DNA from: Haladaptatus caseinilyticus
GTDB taxonomy: Archaea; Halobacteriota; Halobacteria; Halobacteriales; Haladaptataceae
Assembly: GCF_026248685.1 (NCBI RefSeq)
Contig: NZ_CP111036.1
Span: 1,550,001 to 1,614,000, forward strand
Direction of reading: 5' to 3'
DNA length: 64,000 nt
Positions 36,576-47,013 of the stretch are shown piece by piece. Under the pieces are notes generated by a model. The model was not told the DNA's origin. It did not search any database and was given only the letters and a program-made list of their open reading frames with translations. The first letter of the stretch is position 1, and the number at the start of each line of letters is the position of its first letter. A program made the position numbers and the translations under genes.

Positions 36576-39062
36576 TCAATCCGCCTTCGCCTGCCACCCG
36601 CGCAGTCTGTCTTCGCTCACTCCGTTGACTTGGTCCGCGACGGACTCGACTTCGGCGTTTTTCAAATCCTCGATGTTCTCGATGCCGATTTCGGCGAGCT
36701 TTTCGGCGGTTTTCGCGCCGATGCCGTCGATGACTTCGAGGCCGCTCTTTTCCTCGCTTTGTTTGAACTCCTCGTAATTGCAGATCGGACAGCCGAGTTC
36801 CCACGGTTCGTCGCCGTTGTCCACGACGAGTTCCGGCAGGTCGTGTTCGTCACAGGTCTCGTCGGTCACCTCGATGTCGCCACGTCGCGGCAGCGGGAGC
36901 GAATATTCACACTCCGGATAGCGCGTACAACCGACGAGGCGAGAGCCGGTTTGGAGTTGCTTGATGGCAAGCTCTCCACCGTGTTCCTCGCCACAGTCCG
37001 GGCAGTCACCGATAACTCGGTCCTCGGCTTCTTCGGCCGCCTCCGCCTTGCACAGCGGACAGCCGTGGACGAAGGTTCCCCGTCCGGCGAGTATCTTCAC
37101 CTCTCGGAGGTCGTGGTCGTCGCATGTCTCCTCCAGGATGAGCGGTTTGCCCTTGTTCGGGAGCGGAAGCGTGTAGGTGCAGTCCGGATAGCCGTCACAG
37201 CCGACGAAGTGTGACCCTCTGCGACTCTGCCGCACGAGGAGGTCCTCGCCACAGTCCGGGCACGGCCCGAGGGTTTTGTCCGCCTTCAGCGACTGCTTCA
37301 ACTGTTTCCCGATTTCCTCGCGCGATTCTTCTAGCTCGTCGAACACGGTCGCGAGGATTTCGCGGGAGGAGTCCGCCACGTCGTCCAATTCCGCTTCGCC
37401 TTCGGCGATGGCGGTCATGTCCTGTTCCAACTCACGGGTCATACTCTCGCTCACGACGAGGTCGGCGTAATCCTCCGCGGCCGACACGACCGACTGTGCG
37501 AGGCGCGTCGGTCGTGGCGGGTCGCTTTCGAGATAACCACGGTCGTACAGTTTCTGAATCGTGTTGTGGCGGGTCGATTTCGTCCCGATCCCCATCTTCT
37601 CCATCTTCTCGATGAGTCGTGACTGACCGTACCGTCGCGGTGGTTGGGTTTCCTTGTCCTCGATTCGTGTGTCCGTCACGTCCACGTGTTCGCCTTCTTC
37701 GACGTTCGGTACGTAGTTCTCGCTGGTGTTGAAGTACGGATAAACCGCGTGGTATCCCTCTTCGAGCAACCGTTTTCCGTTTGCCTTGAGCGACAGTTCC
37801 GACACCATGGCGACCACCTTGAGGTGTTCCCATCTCGCACTCTCGGCGACGGTGGCGAAAAAGCGCCGAACGACGAGTTCGTAGATCTCCCACTCGTCGT
37901 CGCTCAGTTCGCCTTTCGTTGGAACGTCCTCGGTCGGGTGAATTGGCGGGTGGTCGGTGGTTTCTTCGTCACCTTCGGTCGGTTCGATGTCGTCCTCCCG
38001 GTCCAGCAAACGCTCCGCATCGTCGCTGAAATGGTAGTTCCCGACGAACGTATCGAGCAGCTCCTCGGGATCCAAATCGTCCGGATAAACCGTGTTGTCG
38101 GTACGCGGGTAGGTGATATATCCGGCCGTGTAGAGGTCCTCCGCGATGCTCATCGCGCGTTGGGCCGAATGACCCAAACTGCCTGCCGCGCGGATGAACT
38201 GCGTCGTGTTGAATGGCGCCGGCGGATCGTCGGTTCGCGTCCGCCGTGAGACGCGCTCAACCGTCGCTTGGGTCGCCTCACGAAGCGTTTCGTACGCTTC
38301 TTTCGCCGCCTCTTCGTCCCATACTCGCTCGGCTTCGTTGCCGTCCTCGTCGCGGTAGAAGTATTGGGCTTCGAACTCCTCTTCGGCCTTCTTGAGGTCG
38401 GCGAACAGTTCCCAGTAATCCTCCGGGTCGAACGCTTGGATCTCCCGTTCTCGGTCCACGATGAGCTTCAGCGTCGGACTCTGTACCCGACCCACGCTGA
38501 TGAAATCGTTGCCGAGTTGTCGGGACGAAAGCGAGAGGAAACGGGTCAGCGCGGCACCCCAGATGAGGTCGATTATCTGCCGTGCTTCGCCTGCCGCCGC
38601 GAGGTCGAAGTCGAGTTCGTCGGGATTTTCGAAGGCTGAGGTGACTTCGTTTTGCGTAATGGAGGAGAATCGAACCCTGTTGACGGGCACGTCCTCGTTC
38701 ACTTCGCGAACGAGCTCCCACGCTTCTTTCCCGATGAGCTCGCCCTCGCGGTCGTAGTCTGTCGCAATCGTCACGCGGTCTGCGTCGCGTGCCAATAGGC
38801 GTAGCGTTCGAACGATGTTCTCCTTGGTCGGCTGTTTCTCGATGTCAGCATCGATGAGTTCGACCGGTTCCACGTCACGCCAGTCGTTGTACTCCGGGGG
38901 AAAATCAACCCCGACGACGTGACCTGACAGGCCGATACATCGTTTGCCGCCCCATTTGTAGACGTTGACGCCGTTTTGTCGGTCGGCGTCGGCACTCTCG
39001 CCGGATAGAATGTCGGCGATTCGGCGCGCCGCGTTGTCCTTCTCGGTGATTATGAGTTCCAC
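36576..39062 (-). CDS. topA: DNA topoisomerase I (type IA)
   Basis: Type IA topoisomerase relaxes supercoiled DNA through a phosphotyrosine intermediate. The 828 residues contain an N-terminal TOPRIM domain (MELIITEKDNAARRI, DYDREGELIG) and the active-site YPRTDN with Tyr318. The C-terminal part holds two four-cysteine zinc fingers, each followed by a CxxC-containing segment. A helix-hairpin-helix-like stretch (IDGIGAKTAEKLAEIGIENIEDL) ends the protein. The extra zinc and HhH modules probably help bind DNA. Confidence 0.95.
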   Translation of the reverse strand: MELIITEKDNAARRIADILSGESADADRQNGVNVYKWGGKRCIGLSGHVVGVDFPPEYNDWRDVEPVELIDADIEKQPTKENIVRTLRLLARDADRVTIATDYDREGELIGKEAWELVREVNEDVPVNRVRFSSITQNEVTSAFENPDELDFDLAAAGEARQIIDLIWGAALTRFLSLSSRQLGNDFISVGRVQSPTLKLIVDREREIQAFDPEDYWELFADLKKAEEEFEAQYFYRDEDGNEAERVWDEEAAKEAYETLREATQATVERVSRRTRTDDPPAPFNTTQFIRAAGSLGHSAQRAMSIAEDLYTAGYITYPRTDNTVYPDDLDPEELLDTFVGNYHFSDDAERLLDREDDIEPTEGDEETTDHPPIHPTEDVPTKGELSDDEWEIYELVVRRFFATVAESARWEHLKVVAMVSELSLKANGKRLLEEGYHAVYPYFNTSENYVPNVEEGEHVDVTDTRIEDKETQPPRRYGQSRLIEKMEKMGIGTKSTRHNTIQKLYDRGYLESDPPRPTRLAQSVVSAAEDYADLVVSESMTRELEQDMTAIAEGEAELDDVADSSREILATVFDELEESREEIGKQLKQSLKADKTLGPCPDCGEDLLVRQSRRGSHFVGCDGYPDCTYTLPLPNKGKPLILEETCDDHDLREVKILAGRGTFVHGCPLCKAEAAEEAEDRVIGDCPDCGEEHGGELAIKQLQTGSRLVGCTRYPECEYSLPLPRRGDIEVTDETCDEHDLPELVVDNGDEPWELGCPICNYEEFKQSEEKSGLEVIDGIGAKTAEKLAEIGIENIEDLKNAEVESVADQVNGVSEDRLRGWQAKAD

Positions 39063-39250
39063 TCACACACCACCCCGGTTCGCGTCGGTCATCGCCCTCG
39101 GCTACGGGTATCGTGCTGGTAAACGTTTCGCCGAGCGGAAACCATCCCCACGGACGGGGGTTTTGAGCGCCGTCGCGTTTCGATTATCTATGGTGATAAT
39201 GAAAGAAATGGCTATGTAATGGTGACTCGTACGGACACACACCCTGCGCT

Positions 39251-41527
39251 ATGTTTGGTCCCTTCACACCTGCGGGCGGTATCGTACTCTGTGGGACGAC
39301 CGTCGGTGGCGCCGTCAGTTTTGTGCTCGCGCGACACGGGTGGTCGAACCGGGACGTCCCGGGTTCCGCATCGTTTGCGTCGCTCATGCTCGTTATTTCC
39401 GGCTGGTGTTTTCTCTCCCTGCTCTTTTTTACGGCTTCGGCACGCTCACAGGCCATTCTCTGGGGTTCGTTGATCGGGATCTGTGCGTCAACAGTTCCCA
39501 TCCTGTGGCTGAGTTTCACACTGGAGTACACCGGTCGGGACGATTGGTTGACTCCGGCCACGATGCCACTTATTTGGGCGGAACCAGTGATGTACACCGC
39601 CGTGTCGCTCCTCACCCCCGAACACGGGTTTGTCAACGAGAGCGCGACACTGGTATCGATTGGCGGCCTGACGACCCTATCAGTTTCCCATGGACCGACG
39701 TTCTACTTCCATCTCGCCTATCTGTTCGTGGTCATCGTCTCCGGATTCACGTTCCTCATCGTATTCCTCGCACAAGCGGATCGACTGTATCGAAGACAAA
39801 CGGTCGTGGTCGTCCTCGCGGGCCTGTTTCCGCTCGTCGGAACCGGCGCGTCGATGTTTGTCGCTTCAAACGCGGTTCTCGATTTGACCCCCATCTTTTT
39901 CGCTGGCGGCGGCATGTTCATCGCCCTCGCGCTTTTCAGATACGACTTTCTCGACGTAACACCGCTGGCCTCGGAAGTCGTGCTGTCGGAGATGGAAGAT
40001 CCAGTTATCGTCGTTTCTGACGGTCAAATCGTCGAATACAACCCGATGGCAGTGGCGCTGTTTGATTCACAGAACGCCATCGGGGAGGACGTCGAGTCCG
40101 TCCTTCCTGGCCTGCTCGATGCCGTTTGGATGGGGAAATCCTTCTCACCGTCACGACCCCAAGCGGATGGCGGCACGACTAACCGGGCTGTCGATGGTTC
40201 CGATGACGTCACGTCCAGTGGTTTCGTTGACGACCCTGTCGCGGAAACCGCGGTGTACGACCCGCGCTTGACTCCGATATACGACCATCACGGTATTCGA
40301 CGTGGCGACATCCTCGTTCTTCGAGAAATAACCGATCGAAAGCACCGCGAAGAGACGCTCCGCGCCCTCCAGTCGGCAACGCGTCGATTGATGGACTCCA
40401 AACACGAGGAAGAAATCGCACAGATCGCAGTCGAAACTGCGGACGAGGTATTGGATCATCCCTACTCGGCTATCGTTTTCCCCGACGAAAGCGAGACAAT
40501 TCTCCAAACCGTCGCCATGACGGGTGTGCTTGCCGACAGCACCGATGGTGAGATAACTTTTCATCGAGCGGATGACTCCATGTGGGACGTATTCGAGTCC
40601 GGTGTTCCGGGCGTCCACGAATCCCCAACTGAACTCTCTGAAACGTGGTACAATCGTTTTTCAGTCGGGTGTTTGCTGTTGTTCCCGCTCGGAGAACATG
40701 GCGTCCTCGGTGTCGGAAGCGACCCGAAAAAGCGGGCGTTCACCGATAACGACCGACGGTTTGCCGAGATTCTGGCGACGACGACTGAATCAGCACTGGA
40801 CCGTGCGCGGCGAGAGACGGAACTACGCGAAAGTCAAGCGATGGTCGAGAAGCGAAACGAGCAAATCGAGTTCTTCAACGGTGTCCTCCGTCACGATATT
40901 TTGAACGGAATCACGGTCATTAACGGTAATCTCGAACTGCTCGACGAACACGTGGGGACGGATGGCAAGCCGCATCTCGAAACCGTACGTGAATGGAGCG
41001 AGGATATCGGGAAGTTGACACAGAAAGTGCGGTCGGCCAGTCGGACGATTACGGATGCGGAGTCAATGCCGCTGACGACGCTTTCGCTCTCGGAAACCCT
41101 GTCCCGAAAAGCGACGAAGATACGGACGACGTATCCAAACGTCGAAGTCGAGGCTGATATCGAACACGACTTGTTCATATCGGGTAACGAACTCCTCGGT
41201 GAAGTACTGGAAAACGTCCTCCTGAACGCGGTCGAGCACAACGACCAGTCGTTTCCAACGCTCACTGTTCGGGCGTGGGGATCGGATGAAATCGTCCGAG
41301 TCGAGATCGAAGACGATGGCCCGGGTATTCCCGATGGGATGAAATCGGAGGTGTTCGACCGAAACGTCACGTCGGCGTCATCCGGCTCTATCGGTTTCGG
41401 TCTCTACTTCGTCCGTGTGATGATGGACCGATACGATGGCGATGTTTGGTTCGAGGATGCGAACGACGGCGGAACTGTCGCTGTTCTTACGTTCCCTGTC
41501 GAACCCCCCGACGCTCCGTTCATATAG
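39251..41527 (+). CDS. Membrane histidine kinase with 7TM, PAS and GAF domains
   Basis: The 758 residues start with a seven-helix membrane sensor (residues 1-225). A PAS-like region (about 240-365), a GAF-like region (about 385-530), a dimerisation helix with RHDILNGI near residue 548 (the phosphorylated histidine) and an ATPase domain (NVLLNAVEHN, DDGPGIPD, GFGLYFVRVMMDRYDG) follow. Haloarchaea use many kinases of this architecture. No response regulator is adjacent, so the partner is elsewhere. The signal is unknown. Confidence 0.92.
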   Translation: MFGPFTPAGGIVLCGTTVGGAVSFVLARHGWSNRDVPGSASFASLMLVISGWCFLSLLFFTASARSQAILWGSLIGICASTVPILWLSFTLEYTGRDDWLTPATMPLIWAEPVMYTAVSLLTPEHGFVNESATLVSIGGLTTLSVSHGPTFYFHLAYLFVVIVSGFTFLIVFLAQADRLYRRQTVVVVLAGLFPLVGTGASMFVASNAVLDLTPIFFAGGGMFIALALFRYDFLDVTPLASEVVLSEMEDPVIVVSDGQIVEYNPMAVALFDSQNAIGEDVESVLPGLLDAVWMGKSFSPSRPQADGGTTNRAVDGSDDVTSSGFVDDPVAETAVYDPRLTPIYDHHGIRRGDILVLREITDRKHREETLRALQSATRRLMDSKHEEEIAQIAVETADEVLDHPYSAIVFPDESETILQTVAMTGVLADSTDGEITFHRADDSMWDVFESGVPGVHESPTELSETWYNRFSVGCLLLFPLGEHGVLGVGSDPKKRAFTDNDRRFAEILATTTESALDRARRETELRESQAMVEKRNEQIEFFNGVLRHDILNGITVINGNLELLDEHVGTDGKPHLETVREWSEDIGKLTQKVRSASRTITDAESMPLTTLSLSETLSRKATKIRTTYPNVEVEADIEHDLFISGNELLGEVLENVLLNAVEHNDQSFPTLTVRAWGSDEIVRVEIEDDGPGIPDGMKSEVFDRNVTSASSGSIGFGLYFVRVMMDRYDGDVWFEDANDGGTVAVLTFPVEPPDAPFI

Positions 41528-41691
41528 TTCACCATATCCCCTCCGCGAAATCCGGCGAGGGCGGGATGCTTCCAGACCATCCAATTCGCTTCGAATTTCG
41601 GAATCGGACCGGATAACGTGGCCATCGCTGGGCGTGTCGAAAGCTCGACACCCCGTCGCAAAACCCGGCAGAGATCGGGCGTAACACGTGC

Positions 41692-41717
41692 GTTTAAGAG
41701 TTCATTCGACTAATGTG
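41692..41717 (+). promoter_or_regulatory. Promoter of the MATE transporter
   Basis: GTTTAAGAG at 41692-41700 lies 18-26 nt upstream of the ATG at 41718, fitting a leaderless start and arguing against the longer frame at 41688. Confidence 0.45.
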
Positions 41718-43154
41718 ATGAAACACGTGTCCCGACAAACCGAGAGTCGCGTCGATATGACCACCGGGTCCGTTTCGCCGAAACTGGCGAGTCTGGCGTG
41801 GCCGCTCGTTGTCGGGAATCTCCTCCAAACGTTCTACAATCTCGCGGATATGTTCTGGGTCGGTCGCGTCGGCACCGCCGCCGTCGCCGCGGTCTCGCTC
41901 ATGTTTCCGACCTCGTGGCTGTTCGTCTCGCTCGCGATGGGACTGACTGCCGGTTCCGTCGCCCTCGTCTCGCAACATATCGGCGCTGGCGACGACCGGG
42001 CCGCGGACAACGTCGTGGCACAGACGACGCTCCTCACGGTAATCGTCGGTATCGCCCTTTCGTCCGTCGGGTACGCCTTTCGTCACCCACTGCTCACACT
42101 CGTCGGTGCGGAGGGAGCGGTCTACGTTCAGGCGTTGCAGTACATCGAAGTGCTGTTTTTTTCTATCCCATTCACGTTCCTCTTTTTCGTCTTTCGCGCC
42201 GTGCTCCGCGGGGCGGGCGATACCCGAACCGCGATGTGGTTGATGGTTCTCTCGGCGGGACTGAACGTGGTTTTGGACCCGATTCTCATTCTCGGATTTG
42301 GACCGATTGACGGTATGGGAACGCAGGGGGCGGCGGTCGCCACACTCATAGCCCGCGTGTTTGCGGCCATCGTCGGCGTGTACGTGCTTCTCAGAGGTAA
42401 TTGGGGGATTCAGCTCCGTCCCGAGGACCTCACACCCGATTGGCCGGTATTGAAACGCCTCATCAGTATCGGCTATCCCGCGACTATCGACGGTGCCGCC
42501 CGTAGTTTTGCCGCCGTGGCGATGGCGGCCCTTGTCGCCAGATTTGGTCCAGTGCCGACCGCCGCGTACGGCGTCGGCGTTCGACTGATGTCCGTTTCTT
42601 GGACGATTTCGGGCGCGGTCGGACAGGCCACCGCGACGGGCGTTGGACAAAATCTCGGCGCGAAATCGCCCGACAGGGCCGCCGAAGTAACGTGGAAAGC
42701 GACCGTCGGAACGTTGGGTATCCTCTTTGCCGCGGGTGGGTTGATGGTCGCCTTCCCTGGTATCGCTATGCGCGTGTTCACGAACGACCCTGCGGTGGTC
42801 GAAGAAGGAATCAGCTTCCTTCGGATTATCGGACCGTTTCTGTCGTTCTTTGGCGGGCTGATGGTAATTCAGGGTGGATTCCGCGGTGCTGGGGATACCC
42901 GTGTCGCGATGGCGCTTTCGTTCCTCTCGCGATGGGTGCTCAGGATACCTGTCGCGCTGTTGCTCGCTTACGGGTGGACGCTCCAGTTCGGTCCGATAGC
43001 CCTTTCGGGGATGACGTGGGGAGTCGGTGGTCTGTGGTGGGCGTGGTCGATTTCGGCTCTCGGGTCGTTCGTCGTGGGTGTCCTCTGGTTCAGCCTCGGC
43101 CACTGGCGACAGGGCGTGTTGGAAGAAGAACAAAGGCAGGCAACTGCGGACTGA
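41718..43154 (+). CDS. MATE family efflux transporter
   Basis: The 478 residues contain about 12 hydrophobic helices in two similar halves, typical of multidrug and toxin extrusion transporters that use ion gradients. NLLQTFYNLADMFWVGR near residue 35 and RAVLRGAGDTRTAM near residue 165, with the matching GGFRGAGDTRVAMAL near residue 385, are family signatures. The ATG at 41718 fits the promoter. The substrate is unknown. Confidence 0.92.
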   Translation: MKHVSRQTESRVDMTTGSVSPKLASLAWPLVVGNLLQTFYNLADMFWVGRVGTAAVAAVSLMFPTSWLFVSLAMGLTAGSVALVSQHIGAGDDRAADNVVAQTTLLTVIVGIALSSVGYAFRHPLLTLVGAEGAVYVQALQYIEVLFFSIPFTFLFFVFRAVLRGAGDTRTAMWLMVLSAGLNVVLDPILILGFGPIDGMGTQGAAVATLIARVFAAIVGVYVLLRGNWGIQLRPEDLTPDWPVLKRLISIGYPATIDGAARSFAAVAMAALVARFGPVPTAAYGVGVRLMSVSWTISGAVGQATATGVGQNLGAKSPDRAAEVTWKATVGTLGILFAAGGLMVAFPGIAMRVFTNDPAVVEEGISFLRIIGPFLSFFGGLMVIQGGFRGAGDTRVAMALSFLSRWVLRIPVALLLAYGWTLQFGPIALSGMTWGVGGLWWAWSISALGSFVVGVLWFSLGHWRQGVLEEEQRQATAD

Positions 43155-43204
43155 CTGCGAAACGGCGAGTCTCGACGCGTAAAACAGTACGGTAAGCCGG
43201 TCGT

Positions 43205-43912
43205 CTATGCGTTGGTGAGGTACCGTTCGACCGACCAGCCCCACACGTTTCGATCGAGCCAGTGGACGCCCCACCACGTGTATCCGTCTTTGTCCGTCGG
43301 CCCGTTCATGATTTCGCCGACCTCTCCGGGCGAAATCGTGGCCACGATGGGTTGGTCGGTACCGGGTTGTTCGCGCGTGTTCAGATTGGCCGTTGGCGTG
43401 ACTCGGTCACCGTCGACGAACCCACCACCGCCGCCACCGCCGTACTGGCTGCGATAGTCCGCAGCAGCAGCCTTCACGTCGTTGACGTACGACCAGCTAT
43501 GGTTGTACGCGTACAGTGCGTCGTCCCAATCCTCGGGTGCGCCGTTGTCGGTGAGATAGTAGGCTGCGGCCGGAATCGCGTCCTGATAGTCACAGATGTT
43601 CGCATAGCCGTCACCGTCGCCGTCGAGGCCGTAATAATCCCACGTCGAGGGCATGAACTGCATCGGGCCGCGTGCGCCTGCCGACGATTCGTCACATCCC
43701 GGTTCGTACTGACCGTGCTGGGTTTCTATCCAGCCGACGCCCGCGAGATACGTCCAGTCAATACCGTAGTTGGCCCCGGTCGCCTGATACTGGTCGAGGT
43801 AATGTGACGGGATGGCACCCGCGGCGGCGGCGGAGCCCGATAGTCCGGAGGCGACAATCGCTGTCGTTCCTGTTGCACCGAGTTTTTTGAGCATGTCTCG
43901 TCTTGATGGCAT
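43205..43912 (-). CDS. Tat-exported lytic transglycosylase with SH3b domain
   Basis: The 235 residues start with a Tat signal (SRRDMLKKLG, then a hydrophobic stretch and SAAAAG). Next comes a transglycosylase domain of the GH23/SLT type: GWIETQHG with catalytic E63, AGARGPMQFMPSTW near residues 78-91, then YNHSWSYVNDV. After a glycine-rich linker, residues 165-235 resemble a bacterial SH3 domain (LNTREQPGTDQPIVATI, GYTWWGVHW). Such enzymes cleave murein, which haloarchaea are not expected to have. The product is therefore probably aimed at bacteria or an unusual polymer. An AT-rich promoter precedes it. Confidence 0.85.
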   Translation of the reverse strand: MPSRRDMLKKLGATGTTAIVASGLSGSAAAAGAIPSHYLDQYQATGANYGIDWTYLAGVGWIETQHGQYEPGCDESSAGARGPMQFMPSTWDYYGLDGDGDGYANICDYQDAIPAAAYYLTDNGAPEDWDDALYAYNHSWSYVNDVKAAAADYRSQYGGGGGGGFVDGDRVTPTANLNTREQPGTDQPIVATISPGEVGEIMNGPTDKDGYTWWGVHWLDRNVWGWSVERYLTNA

Positions 43913-43975
43913 GGTACATCTGTTCCACTAATTTATTAGTTAATATATCTTTTCTAGAACTGTAGTAATATCTCG
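43913..43975 (-). promoter_or_regulatory. AT-rich promoter of the transglycosylase gene
   Basis: The 60 bases before the start are mostly A and T. They hold an inverted repeat ACTAAT-TT-ATTAGT (43927-43940) and TATA-like TATATTAA on the gene strand. The same AT-rich character is seen before the Tat-exported gene near 22.6 kb. Confidence 0.5.
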
Positions 43976-44155
43976 GTCACGACCACTGACGGTTCAATGT
44001 CTGTCAAAAACTCGAATGTACTCCTCATGAGTGGAAAACCATCATTTCTGCGTCTATCGGTCGGGATCGCAATCAGATGCGAGCGCGAAACAGAAACATC
44101 ACGATTTCTCGATCGGTTCGTAGTGCGGGGTACCGTCCTCCTCAGGCAACGCTGA

Positions 44156-45673
<1,518 letters not shown>

Positions 45674-45733
45674 TGCTCACTGGTTGGTTCGGTACGTGTT
45701 AAAATCCTACGGGATGGGTCGAAGCGCGGCGGT

Positions 45734-46246
45734 TCAGTGGCCGCTCGTTCCCCACCGGATGGTGTCCGCGGACATGATAACCGCCGAAATCGCGTGGATG
45801 TCGTGACTGCTCTTGATCGTGAACGCTTTCGTCGTCCTCGCTCCGTCTCGTATCGAGACGCTGATTTCGTACGACACGGACCCCTCGTTCGGAACGGCCA
45901 GCGCATCCTCGAACGTGACTGCGTCGTTGACGGGGACGGTGACGGTTTCGTCCAGCACGGGCGAATCTCCATTCGTCACCGTAATCGTCGCCGTTTGATC
46001 GCTGCTCGCATAGCTGCTGATCGCCAGCAAAACCGGGTGTGTGTCGGACGACCCCGCCGGTTTTTCCGCTTTCGTTGCAGGACTACTTTCCGTCGTTTTC
46101 GTCGCTGTCCCACTCGTCGTCGTGGCCGATTCGTTGCCCGGTGTGCTTCTCGAGTCGCGCTGCCCCGACACACACCCACCGAGTCCGGCGATTCCTAAAC
46201 CGCAGTACCGAAGGGTCGAACGACGTGTCCAGTCGTCTCTCTCCAT
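45734..46246 (-). CDS. Tat-type lipoprotein with beta domain
   Basis: The protein has 170 residues. It begins with a Tat-like signal (TRRSTLRY) and a lipobox ending in GLGGC, so C25 would be lipidated. A Thr/Ser-rich linker follows, and the C-terminal part reads as beta strands in a repeat typical of immunoglobulin-like domains. The ATG at 46246 is preferred because it starts the signal. The frame stays open about 345 bases further upstream (see separate entry). Its role is unknown. Confidence 0.7.
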   Translation of the reverse strand: MERDDWTRRSTLRYCGLGIAGLGGCVSGQRDSRSTPGNESATTTSGTATKTTESSPATKAEKPAGSSDTHPVLLAISSYASSDQTATITVTNGDSPVLDETVTVPVNDAVTFEDALAVPNEGSVSYEISVSIRDGARTTKAFTIKSSHDIHAISAVIMSADTIRWGTSGH

Positions 46247-46591
46247 CTCTCGTTCGTTTCGAATCGTCAGTGATAATATGTTTTGTGTATCTGTTTTCAG
46301 TGTTAATTCGAGTCCTGAATCCCGAACTCGAACTCGCTTCGGATTCGAATCTCGTCGGTCGATCCCAACAATCTCCTGGTCTTCAGCCTGTGGTTCGTTG
46401 ATGTCCGGCGTCGTCAGTTCCCCGTTCCAGAAGTCGATATCGAAGCGGGCGTCGTACCAGTCCAAAACGAGTGTCAGGAGGTTGCCGTAGGTACCGGCGA
46501 CGGCCGATTCGTCGCCGTGACGTTCTATGGTTCGCATCTCGCTTCCCGCGTCCCAGAAGGTGGACGCCCGACTTCGTGGTTCGAAATCCAC
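46247..46591 (-). other. Open frame upstream of the lipoprotein, gene relic or N-terminal extension
   Basis: The frame stays open without a stop and begins MDFEPRSRASTFW, then holds a stretch (about 46380-46540) with strong C and G at third codon positions, reading EMRTIERHGDESAVAGTYG and DWYDARFDIDFWNG. This looks like coding sequence, but it lacks a natural start near a promoter and would place the lipobox inside the protein. It could be the 5' part of a decayed gene fused to the lipoprotein. I do not recognise the family. Confidence 0.35.
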
Positions 46592-46721
46592 GGAGCGTGA
46601 GAGTACTGGATGAAATGGATTGACGTCACGTCTTTTTCATCTCTTCCCTTCCGTCGGTAACTGTTGATATTTGGCACATTTCGTCCGGTATCGACTCGCC
46701 GTCTGCCGCATGTCTGACGCA

Positions 46722-46753
46722 CATTTATGGGGAAACCGTAACGCATACGTGAT
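46722..46753 (+). promoter_or_regulatory. Promoter of the coiled-coil gene and smc
   Basis: CATTTATGG at 46722-46730 lies about 28 nt before the ATG at 46754. It would drive the coiled-coil protein, smc and scpA together. No other gene is seen between 46592 and this promoter. Confidence 0.5.
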
Positions 46754-46987
46754 ATGACTAGCCAGCGCGACCGAATCGCCAACCTGGAGTCGCGGGTGGA
46801 AGAACTCGACGCGACGATTCGTGGACTGACCGAGGAGCTCGTGGACGCCAATCAGCGACTCCGCGAATTGGAGGCCGAACAGGAATCGAACGAGGTCGAA
46901 GAGGCTAAAACCGAGGAGTCTAAGGACGAAACAGACGATACCGACGAGGGTACGTCCGAACTGGGCGACGACATCATCGTGGCGTAG
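46754..46987 (+). CDS. Short acidic coiled-coil protein, DUF7518-like
   Basis: The 77 residues consist of a coiled-coil half (heptads RIANLESRVEELDATIRGL, residues 6-45) and an acidic tail. It lies 26 bases upstream of smc on the same strand and seems to be a fixed partner in haloarchaea. The name DUF7518 is from memory. A role in condensin assembly is an inference from the position. Confidence 0.8.
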   Translation: MTSQRDRIANLESRVEELDATIRGLTEELVDANQRLRELEAEQESNEVEEAKTEESKDETDDTDEGTSELGDDIIVA

Positions 46988-47013
46988 GGAGTACCCTCTT
47001 CCACGAGCAACCC

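Noticed and set aside
46530-46605. tRNA-like stems (GCGTCC/GGACGC and CGTGG-TTCGAAAT-CCACG)
   Set aside because: Both loops have 8 bases instead of 7, there is no acceptor stem or D-arm around them, and the frame reads as protein. Probably chance.
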